Source: Haematomicrobium sanguinis DSM 21259
GTDB taxonomy: Bacteria; Actinomycetota; Actinomycetes; Actinomycetales; Micrococcaceae
Direction of reading: 5' to 3'
Length of the DNA: 64,000 nt
NCBI RefSeq assembly: GCF_000688395.1
Contig: NZ_JIAG01000002.1
Coordinates: 62,001-126,000, forward strand
Shown: piece after piece, positions 19,084 through 27,833 of the stretch
How the letters are laid out: each line of letters begins with the position of its first letter
Position numbering within the stretch: the stretch's first letter is position 1
Position numbers and translations under genes: made by a program
Notes under the pieces: generated by a model
Database searches by the model: none
What the model was told of the DNA's origin: nothing
What the model saw: only the letters and a program-made list of their open reading frames with translations

Positions 19084-19614
19084 ATGCGCATCCGCACACC
19101 ATTAGTTCTGGCCGCCGCGCTGGCCGTTGTCCTCACCGGGTGCACCCCTGGCGGGTCCGAGCCGTCCGCGTCCAACTCCCCCTCCGGGAGTGCAGCGACA
19201 AGTTCCAGCGATCCTTCGGACGTGGTGGCGACTGGCGAGGCATCAACGCAAACTTCGGCACCGACCGCCCCGGCGCAACTCCCCTCGGGATTCCCCCAAG
19301 GTCTTTTCCCGGTGATGGACGGAGCGACGCTCGTGGACGCCACGGTGTCCCCCGCCGACTCTGCCGCAGGCACCGTCACGGTATCCATGGTTCTGACCTC
19401 CGGCGCAAACCCACCGGACACCCTCGCTTACTATGACAAGGTCATCACCGATCAAGGTTTCACCGTCACTACCCAAAACAACGGCGCCAATACCTTCAGC
19501 CGCGACTACCTCCGCGCCGACGGCAAGGAAAGCGTGAACCTGAGCATTAATTGGCCCTCCGACATTGTGACCGTCACACTGGGCGCCAATCTGCTACCGG
19601 GCTCGGTCAAATAA
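19084..19614 (+). CDS. Secreted lipoprotein of unknown function
   Basis: A 176-residue product with a textbook lipoprotein signal: MRIRTPLVLAAALAVVLTGC, cleavage before Cys20. A Ser/Thr/Ala/Pro-rich spacer of about 60 residues follows. The compact C-terminal domain (from about FPQGLFPVMDGATLVDATV) has alternating polar/hydrophobic strands and is probably an adhesion- or anchor-type small domain. I do not recognise the family. The ATG at 19084 has GGAG 6 nt upstream; the longer open frame would destroy the signal peptide. The stop is directly followed by the ATG of the polyprenyl synthase, so the two are probably co-transcribed. Confidence 0.8.
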   Translation: MRIRTPLVLAAALAVVLTGCTPGGSEPSASNSPSGSAATSSSDPSDVVATGEASTQTSAPTAPAQLPSGFPQGLFPVMDGATLVDATVSPADSAAGTVTVSMVLTSGANPPDTLAYYDKVITDQGFTVTTQNNGANTFSRDYLRADGKESVNLSINWPSDIVTVTLGANLLPGSVK

Positions 19615-20727
19615 ATGGGGGGATCCCGCACGGAGCACGAGGCGCTGTCACGCGAATTTGTGGCCGAACTCAATCGCTCGATCACTGAGCACTGGGCATC
19701 GCAGCGACGCGCGCTAGCGCATCTCGGCGACGAAATTTCTCCCATGTTCGACGCTCTTGAACGCCTGAGCAACGGCGGGAAACGGATGCGGGCGCTCTTG
19801 GCATACTGGGGATGGCGCTCCGCCGCCTACGCAACCGGGCGAGTACCGGATTCGGGTGCAGATCCGGTTACGCTCGGCATGTCGCTGGAACTCTTCCATG
19901 CCGCAGCGCTCATTCATGACGATATTATTGACCGCTCTGACACGCGCAGGGGCGCACCCAGCGTCCACAAGGGCTTTGAACGCCTACACCAGCGCGAGGG
20001 CTGGCACCTGGATGCGGGTCGTTTTGGCATGGCCGCCGGAATCCTCACCGGAGACCTTTGCCTGGCCAGCAGCGAAGAACTCTTCGGTTCGCTCTCCGAA
20101 TTCAGCCCGCACTTTGCGGCCGCACGTACCCGGTTCAATCTGATGCGCAGTGAAGTCATGGCCGGGCAGTATCTCGATGTTCAGGAGGAAGCCGTCGGAC
20201 CCGGGTATGAACCAGAACATGCGGTCAACCGCGCCATGAATGTGTTGACCTATAAGTCCGCTCAGTACTCGGTGGTTCACCCGCTTATTCTCGGCGCCCT
20301 TCTTGGCGGAGCCGATTCCGCATTGACGGCCGGTTTGGAAGAGTTCGCCCTACCGGTGGGCAAGGCATTTCAGTTGCGGGATGACGTTCTCGGCGTGTTT
20401 GGCGACCCCAAGGTGACCGGGAAACCGGCGGGCGACGATGTGCGCGAAGGAAAACGCACCGTCTTAATAGCGCACACCCTCGCCGCCGCGACGCCACAGG
20501 AACGCGAGTGGCTCGGGCGGGAATTGGGGCGCGCCGACTTGAGCGCGCAAGATATCGACGCGGTGCGCCGCTTAATGGAAGACACCGGCGCCCTGGCAGC
20601 GACCGAGTCCCTGATCGACCAGCTTCGCGTGCAGGCCGAGCAAGCGCTGAGATCCTTGAACGTGGACGAACTGACGCGGGCGGCCCTGTCCGATGTTGCC
20701 GTCGGCGCCATGTCGCGTGCCGCGTAG
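19615..20727 (+). CDS. Trans-isoprenyl diphosphate synthase (GGPP/polyprenyl type)
   Basis: Condenses IPP onto allylic diphosphates. The 370-residue product carries both aspartate-rich motifs, HDDIIDRSDTRRG (about 101-113) and QLRDDVLGVFGDPKVTGKP (about 254-272), plus GKRMRALLAYWG near 58. The residue before the first motif region (LELFHAAALIHDD) will set chain length but cannot be read with certainty; C20 or longer products are plausible. In mycobacteria the corresponding gene (idsA2, Rv2173) also lies next to Rv2175c, pknL and aroG. It follows the lipoprotein gene without a gap and is convergent with the next gene. Confidence 0.9.
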   Translation: MGGSRTEHEALSREFVAELNRSITEHWASQRRALAHLGDEISPMFDALERLSNGGKRMRALLAYWGWRSAAYATGRVPDSGADPVTLGMSLELFHAAALIHDDIIDRSDTRRGAPSVHKGFERLHQREGWHLDAGRFGMAAGILTGDLCLASSEELFGSLSEFSPHFAAARTRFNLMRSEVMAGQYLDVQEEAVGPGYEPEHAVNRAMNVLTYKSAQYSVVHPLILGALLGGADSALTAGLEEFALPVGKAFQLRDDVLGVFGDPKVTGKPAGDDVREGKRTVLIAHTLAAATPQEREWLGRELGRADLSAQDIDAVRRLMEDTGALAATESLIDQLRVQAEQALRSLNVDELTRAALSDVAVGAMSRAA

Positions 20728-20768
20728 CGGCTCAGCCGGGCGCTCGAAGCACCTCAGTCACAGGCAAG

Positions 20769-21122
20769 CTACCAAGCTAAGGCTTGGGCGCGCCGTCGTA
20801 CCTCTGTTTTTTTGCCGCTTCTCAGCGCATCCATGGGTGTGCCGGGAAGCGAATCATCCGGGGTGTGTAGCCAGATCACGAGTTCCTCGTCGCTGAAACC
20901 GGAATCGCGCAGCAAGGTGATGGTGCCGTGAAGTGCGTCAAGGGGCGCGTCACCGTCCAGGAAATCGGCCGGAATCTTGCGCACCGGAGGCTCGCCGACG
21001 CGCAACGCCACGAGCCGTCCCTCATTGATGAGCGCATGAACTCGGGTGATTTTGAGGTCGAGGCGCTCGGCCACGGTGCGTAAATCGAGCCACTCGCCGA
21101 CTATTTCTTCAACTTTTTGCAC
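20769..21122 (-). CDS. Rv2175c-family DNA-binding protein
   Basis: A 117-residue protein. The N-terminal winged-helix part is EWLDLRTVAERLDLKITRVHALINEGRL (core LRTVAERLDLKITRVHAL). The Rv2175c-type C-terminal domain begins at VRKIPADFLDGDAPLDAL, with LRDSGFSDEELVIWLHTPD. In M. tuberculosis the homologue binds DNA and is phosphorylated by its neighbour PknL, which switches off binding. Here too a PASTA kinase lies just across the LysM gene. Start is GTG at 21122. The N-terminal threonine phosphorylated in Rv2175c is not obvious (sequence starts VQKVEEIVGEW). Confidence 0.88.
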   Translation of the reverse strand: MQKVEEIVGEWLDLRTVAERLDLKITRVHALINEGRLVALRVGEPPVRKIPADFLDGDAPLDALHGTITLLRDSGFSDEELVIWLHTPDDSLPGTPMDALRSGKKTEVRRRAQALAW

Positions 21123-21147
21123 CGTTTAAGCGTGCCATAGGTCCCCG

Positions 21148-21181
21148 GCGCCGGGCGAATGGCAGGGATCCTGCCCGGCGC
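21148..21181. repeat. Nested palindrome in a divergent intergenic region
   Basis: GCGCCGGGC (21148-21156) and GCCCGGCGC (21173-21181) form a perfect 9-bp dyad. It encloses a second one, GGCAGG/CCTGCC. It lies in the 214-nt gap between the divergent Rv2175c-type and LysM genes, so it cannot be a terminator for either and is a candidate operator. Confidence 0.5.
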
Positions 21182-21336
21182 GACACGCCGAGGGGTCAGA
21201 ATAATTGTCATTTTCGTCTTTTGCGCTACGCCGCAATCGTGTACATTCGCTTAAGTCACATTTGCATCACAAGTAACACCAGCAACTGGAGTCTCGCGCG
21301 CCCCGCGCTGAATCCGGATTGAAGAGAGGTTCCCCC

Positions 21337-22485
21337 GTGTCGAATGCCCCCCGTGAGACCCGTGTGTCTGGCGCCGCCGCCCGCCGCCTTCGACAGAGCG
21401 CGCCGTTTGTTGCGGCCGCCACCGTGCCTGCCGTGATGTTGACCGGTGTGGGCACTGCGCAAGCGGCCGAGCCCGCTCCGCAGATGAGCGCCGGTGTGCA
21501 AAAACTTATTGCCGCGCATCAAGCGAAATTTGGCGGGGCCGCCACCGGAGTGCCGGCCAACCAGCTTGCCGCTCTAGTTAAGAGCGATGTAGGGAGCGTC
21601 GCTGCGCCCGCCGAATACACGGTGCGCGAAGGCGACACCGTCACCTCCATCGCCTTGGCGTTTGGGCTGGATTTTCAAGAGATTCTGCGTCAAAACAATT
21701 TAGGTGCGTCCACGTTGATCTTCCCCGGTGACGTGCTAGTCCTGGGTTCAGGAGGCGAGGCGCCTAGCGGTGGTGCGGGCGATGCCGGCGGCGCGGGCGC
21801 TCAGGGTGGCTCGGGCGGCGAGTATGTGGTTCAGGAAGGGGACACGGTCAGCGCCATCGCGGTGAAAACCGGTGTTGATCAGCAGACGATCCTGAACGCT
21901 AATGGCTTGCAGATCAACAGCCTGATCCATCCCGGGCAAAAGCTCTCGCTGGGCGCGGGAATCTCGGTGCAGGGCGGCGAATCCGCTCCCGCCGAGGACC
22001 TGGTGCCGGATTCCTTTGGCGGAGTGACCTACCCGGATCATGTGGTCGAGGACGCGAATACCAATAAAGCGGCGCTGCTGAACTCAGTGCAGCCCAGCCA
22101 AGACGAGATGCGCTCGATTGTGGTGCAGACCGCCTACGATCTGGGCGTGGACCCGGTCTTGGCGCAAGCCATCTCCTTCCAAGAGTCCGGATTCCAGCAA
22201 ACCGCGGTATCCCCCGCGAACGCCATTGGCGCCATGCAGGTCATCCCCAGCACCGGCGAATGGGCGTCCGAACTGGTGGGCCGAGACTTAAATTTGCTCG
22301 ACGCCGGGGATAATGCCGCCGCCGGTGTCGCGGTCTTGCGCGCTCTTGTCGCCTCGAGCTCCAGCCTCGAAGAGGCCATTGGTTCCTACTACCAAGGCCA
22401 GGGCTCCATTCGCGAACGCGGCATGTATGAGGACACCAAGCAATACGTGGAAAACATCAAGAGCCACATGGAGAGCTTCCGCTAG
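21337..22485 (+). CDS. Secreted LysM lytic transglycosylase
   Basis: A 382-residue exported wall hydrolase. After a basic N-terminus and hydrophobic signal (about residues 20-45, ending near GTAQAAEP) it has two LysM domains. One is EYTVREGDTVTSIALAFGLD (about 90-133), the other EYVVQEGDTVSAIAVKTGVD (about 162-206), with a Gly-rich linker between them. A C-terminal SLT domain follows: LAQAISFQESGFQQTAVSP holds the catalytic Glu, and AIGAMQVIPSTGEWA follows. I chose the GTG at 21337 because GAAGAGAGG lies 7 nt upstream. It probably binds and trims peptidoglycan next to the PASTA kinase that senses such fragments (context inference). Confidence 0.9.
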   Translation: MSNAPRETRVSGAAARRLRQSAPFVAAATVPAVMLTGVGTAQAAEPAPQMSAGVQKLIAAHQAKFGGAATGVPANQLAALVKSDVGSVAAPAEYTVREGDTVTSIALAFGLDFQEILRQNNLGASTLIFPGDVLVLGSGGEAPSGGAGDAGGAGAQGGSGGEYVVQEGDTVSAIAVKTGVDQQTILNANGLQINSLIHPGQKLSLGAGISVQGGESAPAEDLVPDSFGGVTYPDHVVEDANTNKAALLNSVQPSQDEMRSIVVQTAYDLGVDPVLAQAISFQESGFQQTAVSPANAIGAMQVIPSTGEWASELVGRDLNLLDAGDNAAAGVAVLRALVASSSSLEEAIGSYYQGQGSIRERGMYEDTKQYVENIKSHMESFR

Positions 22486-22545
22486 TCCGCGTTGCTGTTT
22501 GGGCCCGATACGGTGTTGATGCACAGGAGCACGGCAGAGAAACCG

Positions 22546-22551
22546 TAGTAT
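22546..22551 (+). promoter_or_regulatory. -10 element of a probable leaderless kinase transcript
   Basis: TAGTAT lies 6 nt before the GTG of the kinase gene and no Shine-Dalgarno sequence is present. This spacing places transcription start at the start codon, a common arrangement in actinobacteria. No convincing -35 is seen. Confidence 0.45.
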
Positions 22552-22557
22552 CGAAGA

Positions 22558-24753
22558 GTGCAAGAAAACGCCACCGATCACCTCACCGGGACGATCCTTG
22601 ACGGTCGCTACCGGGTCAACGCCAAACTCGCGCGCGGCGGAATGTCAACGGTTTACGTTGCGACCGCCGTGCGTCTTGAGCGCGACGTTGCGCTGAAAGT
22701 GTTGCTCCCGCACCTGGCCATGGACCCGCAAGCCGTGGACCGTTTTGAGCGGGAAGCGAAGAGCGCTGCACGATTGTCTCACCCCCATGTCGTCGGGGTC
22801 ATCGATCAGGGCATCGATGGGGATGTTGCCTATTTGGTGATGGAATACGTGCCCGGTTCCACCCTGCGCGAATTGCTTCAGGACAAGGGTGCTCTGACGC
22901 CGCGGCAGGCCCTGGCGCTGATCGATCCGGTCGTGGAGGGGTTGGCCGCCGCCCATGAGGCCGGGCTGATCCACCGCGACATCAAACCCGAAAACGTGCT
23001 GCTGGGTCACAACGGCAGTATCAAATTGGCCGACTTTGGACTCTCCCGGGCGGTCACCGCCGCGACCCAAACCGCGACCTTGGTGGGCACCGTGGGATAC
23101 CTCTCCCCCGAGTTGGTGCAAAAGTCAGAGGCCGATACCCGCAGCGACGTGTATGCCGTGGGCGTCATGCTTTATGAGCTGTTGACCGGAAGCCGCCCCT
23201 TCACCGGGGATATGGCGGTGCAGGTGGCGTTTGAGCATGTCAATTCACCGCTTCCGGATCCGCTGGAACTGGCGCCGGGACTCCCCGAGGAACTCGTGGA
23301 GCTATTGCAACAAGCGACCGAGAAAAATCCGGACGACCGGCCCGTCGACGCCTCCGCCCTCCTCGAGGAGTTGCGGCACTTGCGCTCCTCGTTGACGCCG
23401 GAAGAATTGGATGCCGTCCCTCCGGCCGCCCGGAAAATGGCGGGAATGTCCCCGACCGGTGGTGCGGCCACCAACTCTGCGGCCGCCAACTCTGCGGCAG
23501 ACGCCCCTCCGGCTGACCACTCTGCGGCAACCGAAGTTCTCGGTTCTCCGACCGGCGCCGCGGGGGCCCTGTCCGATGACACCGTAGTGCTCCACCCCGA
23601 AAGCGGGGCTACCGGTGCGGGCGGGGAGAACCCGACCACCATCATGAACGCGGGCTTTGCTCCCACCACCGCCCTGGACTTGCAGCCTAAGCTCAGTCTG
23701 AACGATGAGAGCGGCCCCGTACTCGGCAATGTTGTGCAGACAGATCCGAACGCACCGGACGCCGCGCCCCGCCCACTGTCAAAGCGTGAAGCAAAGGCGG
23801 CCCGAAAACTGGCCGCAAAACAGGCCGCCACCCCCACGCATGAACTGGAAAACGGTCAGCCGCGCCGGCGCGCCGCGCTGTGGATCATTGTCATCGCGCT
23901 CTTGGCCGTTCTCGGCGGTATCGCCGCTTGGTTCTTCGGAGCCGGCCCCGGGGTCTCAGTCACCATCCCGGAAGTGCGCGGCGCCAACGCCCAAGAAGCC
24001 ACCGCCACGCTGGAAGATCTCGGGCTCCCGATCCGAACGCAAGAAGTCTTTGATGAGGAGGTCGCCTCGGGAAAAGCGGCGGGCACCGAACCGGGTGCCC
24101 AATCCAGCATTCGACGGTTTGAGGGGATCACGTTACTCATTTCCAAGGGTCCACAGCTCTTCGCGGTTCCTGACCTCGCCGGAAAATCCCAAAATGACGC
24201 CAGCAATATGCTTGCGGACGCCGGGCTGAGCACCGGGGCGGTCACTCAGGAGTATTCCGATACCGTTCCCGAGGGGCAGGTCATCTCCCAGGACCCTAAA
24301 GCACAGGCGCAGGTTCGCGGGAAAACCCCGGTAGCCCTGGTGATTTCTCGCGGCGTACAACCGGTCCCGGTACCCGATCTGAGCGGCAAGACCGTCGACG
24401 AGGCGACAACCGCCCTCGCCGACGTTGGACTGAAAATCCAAGTGACACCGGAACGCGTCTTTGACAAGAACGTCCCCGACGGAAAGATCGTCTCCCAGGA
24501 TCCGGCTACCGGAGCGCAAGCGCCGAAAGGTTCAGCAATTACGGTGGTGGTGTCCAAGGGGCCGCGAATGATCGACATCCCGCAAAACTTGGTGGGCAAG
24601 CAAGAGGCCGAGGTCAAGCGGGCGCTGGAACAGTTGGGCTTCACGGTCGAGGTTCAACGCTACCTCGGCGGCATCTTCGGCACCGTACGCAGCATTGAGC
24701 CCTCGGGGCCAAGTGCTCCCGAGGGCTCAACGATCACGCTTTTGGTTGTCTAA
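22558..24753 (+). CDS. Transmembrane Ser/Thr kinase with PASTA repeats (PknL/PknB type)
   Basis: A 731-residue sensor kinase. The cytoplasmic kinase domain (about 10-275) is complete: ARGGMSTVYVA glycine loop, VALKVLLPH lysine, HRDIKPENVLL catalytic loop, ADFGLSRAV magnesium loop, GTVGYLSPE activation segment. A disordered Ala/Pro/Thr juxtamembrane part of about 150 residues follows, then one membrane segment (LWIIVIALLAVLGGIAAWFF, about 441-460). Outside lie four PASTA repeats, which bind muropeptides or lipid II. Synteny (polyprenyl synthase, Rv2175c type, this kinase, aroG) points to PknL, though mycobacterial PknL lacks PASTA repeats, so by architecture it is nearer PknB. The stop codon overlaps that of convergent aroG. 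Confidence 0.92.
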   Translation: MQENATDHLTGTILDGRYRVNAKLARGGMSTVYVATAVRLERDVALKVLLPHLAMDPQAVDRFEREAKSAARLSHPHVVGVIDQGIDGDVAYLVMEYVPGSTLRELLQDKGALTPRQALALIDPVVEGLAAAHEAGLIHRDIKPENVLLGHNGSIKLADFGLSRAVTAATQTATLVGTVGYLSPELVQKSEADTRSDVYAVGVMLYELLTGSRPFTGDMAVQVAFEHVNSPLPDPLELAPGLPEELVELLQQATEKNPDDRPVDASALLEELRHLRSSLTPEELDAVPPAARKMAGMSPTGGAATNSAAANSAADAPPADHSAATEVLGSPTGAAGALSDDTVVLHPESGATGAGGENPTTIMNAGFAPTTALDLQPKLSLNDESGPVLGNVVQTDPNAPDAAPRPLSKREAKAARKLAAKQAATPTHELENGQPRRRAALWIIVIALLAVLGGIAAWFFGAGPGVSVTIPEVRGANAQEATATLEDLGLPIRTQEVFDEEVASGKAAGTEPGAQSSIRRFEGITLLISKGPQLFAVPDLAGKSQNDASNMLADAGLSTGAVTQEYSDTVPEGQVISQDPKAQAQVRGKTPVALVISRGVQPVPVPDLSGKTVDEATTALADVGLKIQVTPERVFDKNVPDGKIVSQDPATGAQAPKGSAITVVVSKGPRMIDIPQNLVGKQEAEVKRALEQLGFTVEVQRYLGGIFGTVRSIEPSGPSAPEGSTITLLVV

Positions 24754-26201
24754 CCGGCGTATTTCTTGGTCAGCGATTCGGCCACCAGAAATGCCAATTC
24801 CAAGGACTGCATATGGTTCAGGCGCGGATCGCACACGGTCTCGTAACGGTCTTCAAAGGCCGCCTCATCGATCGGATCTGAGCCGCCCAGGCATTCTGCG
24901 ACGTCATCACCGGTCATTTCCACCAGCATGCCGCCCGGGAACGTACCCAAGGATTCGTGCACCTCGAAGAAACCGCGCACCTCATCCATGACGTCATCAA
25001 AGCGGCGCGTCTTGTAACCATTAGCGCTCGTGACGGTGTTGCCGTGCATCGGATCGGTGATCCACAAAACCTGGGCGCCGGAGTCCTTGACGGCCTGCAC
25101 CAATGCCGGGAGCTTCTCCCGAATATTCTGCGCGCCCATCCGAACAACAAAGGTCAACCGGCCCGGCTCGCGCTCCGGATCGAGTTTCTCGATGTACCCC
25201 AATACCTCTTCTGGGGTGGTGGTGGGCCCCAGTTTGATGCCGATGGGGTTGCGGATGCGGGACATGTAGTCCACGTGCGCGCCGTCGAGGTCGCGCGTGC
25301 GCTCCCCAATCCACACAAAGTGCGCCGACGTGTTGTACGGAGTGTGCGTTCTCGAGTCAATGCGGGTGAGGGCGCGCTCGTAGTCAAGCAATAGCGCCTC
25401 ATGGCTGGAGTAGAAATCCACCTTTTTCAGGGCGTCAAAATCGGCGCCGCACGCCTCCATGAACTTCAGCGCCCGATCGATATCGCGGGCCGTCGTTTCG
25501 TAGCGCGAGTGCGCAGGGTTACGCATGAATCCGCGATTCCACTGGTGCACCGAGCGCAAGTCCGCGAAACCGCCTTGGGTGAAGGCGCGAATCAGATTCA
25601 GCGTCGAGGCGCTGGTGTGGTATGCCTGCACCATGCGGCGCGGGTCATGGGCGCGGGATTCTTCGGTGAACTCGAAGCCGTTCACGATATCGCCGCGGAA
25701 GGCGGGCAACGTCACGCCGTCACGAGTCTCGGTGTCCGAAGAGCGCGGCTTGGCGAACTGCCCGGCCATGCGGCCCATTTTGATGACCGGCAGCGAGGCG
25801 CCGTATGTCAAGACGACTGCCATCTGCAACAGGGTGCGGACGCGGGCGCTAATTTTGTCGGCGGTCGCGTCGCTGAAGGTTTCCGCGCAGTCACCGCCAA
25901 TGAGCGCAAAGGCCTTGCCCTGAACGGCGGCCGCCAATTGCTCGCGCAGGTCATCTACCTCGCCCGCAAATACCAGCGGCGGCAAGGTATTGAGTTCACG
26001 CACGGTGGACTCAAACTCTGGGTGATCTTGCCAGCTCGGTTGTTGCTTGATGGGCAGCGCGCGCCACGAATCCAAGCCAGGATAGTCAGCGGCAACCGGG
26101 CTGTTGGCGCTCACACTGGTCAGGGTTCTGGGTTCGCTTTGCACGTCAATCACCCCTATAGGGTAGCCGTAATCGCGCACATCGCCTATTGTGCGCGTCA
26201 C
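24750..26201 (-). CDS. aroG: Class II DAHP synthase (AroG)
   Basis: Condenses PEP and erythrose 4-phosphate to DAHP, the entry to the shikimate pathway. The 483-residue plant/actinobacterial class II enzyme shows FALIGGDCAETF (about 98-109), TYGASLPVIKMGRMAGQFAKPRS (core VIKMGRMAGQFAKPR), HFVWIGERTRD (about 278), RMGAQNIREKLPALV, WITDPMHGNT and RAVRGFFEVH-type DEVRGFFEVH. I use the GTG at 26201, which has AAGG about 11 nt upstream; a second GTG 20 codons in is possible. The gene follows plsC by 12 nt. Its TAG shares two bases with the kinase TAA on the other strand. Confidence 0.94.
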   Translation of the reverse strand: MTRTIGDVRDYGYPIGVIDVQSEPRTLTSVSANSPVAADYPGLDSWRALPIKQQPSWQDHPEFESTVRELNTLPPLVFAGEVDDLREQLAAAVQGKAFALIGGDCAETFSDATADKISARVRTLLQMAVVLTYGASLPVIKMGRMAGQFAKPRSSDTETRDGVTLPAFRGDIVNGFEFTEESRAHDPRRMVQAYHTSASTLNLIRAFTQGGFADLRSVHQWNRGFMRNPAHSRYETTARDIDRALKFMEACGADFDALKKVDFYSSHEALLLDYERALTRIDSRTHTPYNTSAHFVWIGERTRDLDGAHVDYMSRIRNPIGIKLGPTTTPEEVLGYIEKLDPEREPGRLTFVVRMGAQNIREKLPALVQAVKDSGAQVLWITDPMHGNTVTSANGYKTRRFDDVMDEVRGFFEVHESLGTFPGGMLVEMTGDDVAECLGGSDPIDEAAFEDRYETVCDPRLNHMQSLELAFLVAESLTKKYAG

Positions 26202-26213
26202 ACAGCGGCAACC

Positions 26214-26918
26214 TTAGCGCTGGGGCTTCTCCGTCTTCGCCGCGTTGAGCCGATCTTTTACGGTGGACGCATACACGTCAACGTACTCTTGGCCGGAGAG
26301 CCGCATGAGCTCATACATGACTTCATCGGTGACCGATCGTTGGATGAAACGGTCATCCTCCATACCCTTGTACCGGCTGAAATCCATGGGCTCGCCCACA
26401 ATGATTCCGATCCGGCGAATGTGCGGCACGCGCTTACCGATCGGCTGTACCTTATCGGTGCCGATCATGGCGACCGGAATCACCGGCACACCGGTCGCGA
26501 GCACCAGTTTGGCCACGCCCACCTTGCCTCGGTGCAGGCGCCCGTCCGGGCTGCGCGTGCCCTCGGGGTAGATGCCCAGCAATTCGCCCTTCTCAAGCAC
26601 CGCCATCCCGGCACGCAAACCTGCCTCGCTGGCCGCTCCCCCGGACCTGTCCATCGGGAGCTGGTTGGTGACCTTAAAGAACAGCGCGGTCAGCCACCCT
26701 TTCAACCCCTTGCCGGTGAAGTACTCGGATTTCGCCAGAAACACCACCGGCCGCGGCACCGCGAGGGGCAGAAAAATGGAGTCGGAAAAGGAGAGGTGGT
26801 TGCTGACCAAAATGGCGGGGCCCTCGGCGGGCACGTTGTTCATGCCCTTCACCCAGGGCCGGAACAGCACATTGAGGATGGGGCCGATGATGATCCGTTT
26901 GAGGACCCAGTAGATCAC
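26214..26918 (-). CDS. 1-acyl-glycerol-3-phosphate acyltransferase (PlsC family)
   Basis: A membrane-associated acyltransferase of 234 residues for phospholipid synthesis. The HX4D motif is readable as SNHLSFSDSIF (about 38-48). The acyl-acceptor site is YPEGTRSPDGRL (about 119), and GVPVIPVAMIG is the last conserved block. In mycobacteria a PlsC homologue (Rv2182c) lies just downstream of aroG as well. It is separated from aroG by 12 nt and is transcribed first, so both probably share an mRNA. The exact acyl acceptor is not determined. Confidence 0.88.
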   Translation of the reverse strand: MIYWVLKRIIIGPILNVLFRPWVKGMNNVPAEGPAILVSNHLSFSDSIFLPLAVPRPVVFLAKSEYFTGKGLKGWLTALFFKVTNQLPMDRSGGAASEAGLRAGMAVLEKGELLGIYPEGTRSPDGRLHRGKVGVAKLVLATGVPVIPVAMIGTDKVQPIGKRVPHIRRIGIIVGEPMDFSRYKGMEDDRFIQRSVTDEVMYELMRLSGQEYVDVYASTVKDRLNAAKTEKPQR

Positions 26919-27032
26919 GCGACACTGCCTTTCACGCTACGCCTTGGGGAACACAGCTGCAGCACATTGAGAACCATATCCGATAACAAAGATACCGCCG
27001 ATTGACAGAAGAACTTGTGCCACCATGGTTAC

Positions 27033-27833
27033 ATGATCGAAAGCGGCCTGGAACTCTTGAGCGAGGAACCGTACATCTATCCCGGACACGGCACGCATGG
27101 CGACATCGGCGTCGTCGTATGCCATGGTTTTACCGGAGCCCCCTACTCCATGCTTCCGTGGGCGCGCGCTCTCGCCCGGGCCGGTTATGCGGTGAGCGTG
27201 CCTCGCCTCGAGGGTCACGGCACGCAGTGGCAAGACTTGAAAACCACCCGCTGGCAGGACTGGTATGCCAGCGCGGAACGGGCGTATGCGGATCTCGCGG
27301 AGCGCTGCACCCAGGTCTTTGTGTTTGGCATGTCCATGGGCGGCACCCTCTCGCTGCGGTTGGCAAGCCAGTACCCGGTTGCCGGACTAGCGTTGGTCAA
27401 CCCCGGGTTGGTGATCCCGCCGCGCGCGGCCGAATACGCGCACTTGCTGAAGTTCATCGTGGCCTCCACCCCGGCCATCGGCGGCAATATCAAGAAGCCC
27501 GGGGTGGATGAAAACGCCTATCCGCGCACTGCCGTGGCTGCCGTGGATCAACTACGTCGACTCATGGCGAACACCCGCGAACGACTGCATCAGATCGATG
27601 CCCCCTTGCTTTTGTTGCGCTCCCGCGTAGACACGGTCATTGATGACATCAGTGTGGAAACGCTCCTCACCGGGATCTCGCGCCAGCAACGCGCCCAGAC
27701 CCGTATCGTGTGGCTGGAGGACAGCTATCACGTCGCCACCTTGGATAACGACGCTCCTCTCATCGAATCCGAATCTCTGCGCTTTCTCGCCGCCCACACC
27801 CTTCGTGAGGACTCCCGTGAGCACGCCAAATAA
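27033..27833 (+). CDS. Alpha/beta hydrolase, carboxylesterase/monoglyceride-lipase type
   Basis: A 266-residue cytoplasmic hydrolase resembling Est30-type carboxylesterases. The oxyanion loop is VCHGFTGAPYSML (about 30). The nucleophile lies in FGMSMGGTLSLRLA (about 91-104). The acid is probably the Asp of RSRVDTVID (about 200) and the base the His of DSYHVATLDND (about 232). It is probably an esterase on short acyl or monoglyceride substrates. The start is uncertain: ATG at 27033 has no good ribosome site, while a GTG at 27015 with AGAAG upstream is possible. It overlaps the next gene by 17 nt. Confidence 0.85.
   Translation: MIESGLELLSEEPYIYPGHGTHGDIGVVVCHGFTGAPYSMLPWARALARAGYAVSVPRLEGHGTQWQDLKTTRWQDWYASAERAYADLAERCTQVFVFGMSMGGTLSLRLASQYPVAGLALVNPGLVIPPRAAEYAHLLKFIVASTPAIGGNIKKPGVDENAYPRTAVAAVDQLRRLMANTRERLHQIDAPLLLLRSRVDTVIDDISVETLLTGISRQQRAQTRIVWLEDSYHVATLDNDAPLIESESLRFLAAHTLREDSREHAK

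Noticed and set aside
21123-21336. Possible c-di-AMP (ydaO) riboswitch before the LysM hydrolase
   Set aside because: Such switches often precede actinobacterial wall hydrolases, but the conserved core is not visible; only a simple nested palindrome is present.
25401-27005. 534-codon open frame on the plus strand
   Set aside because: Antisense to aroG and plsC, both with intact motifs; no similarity of its own.
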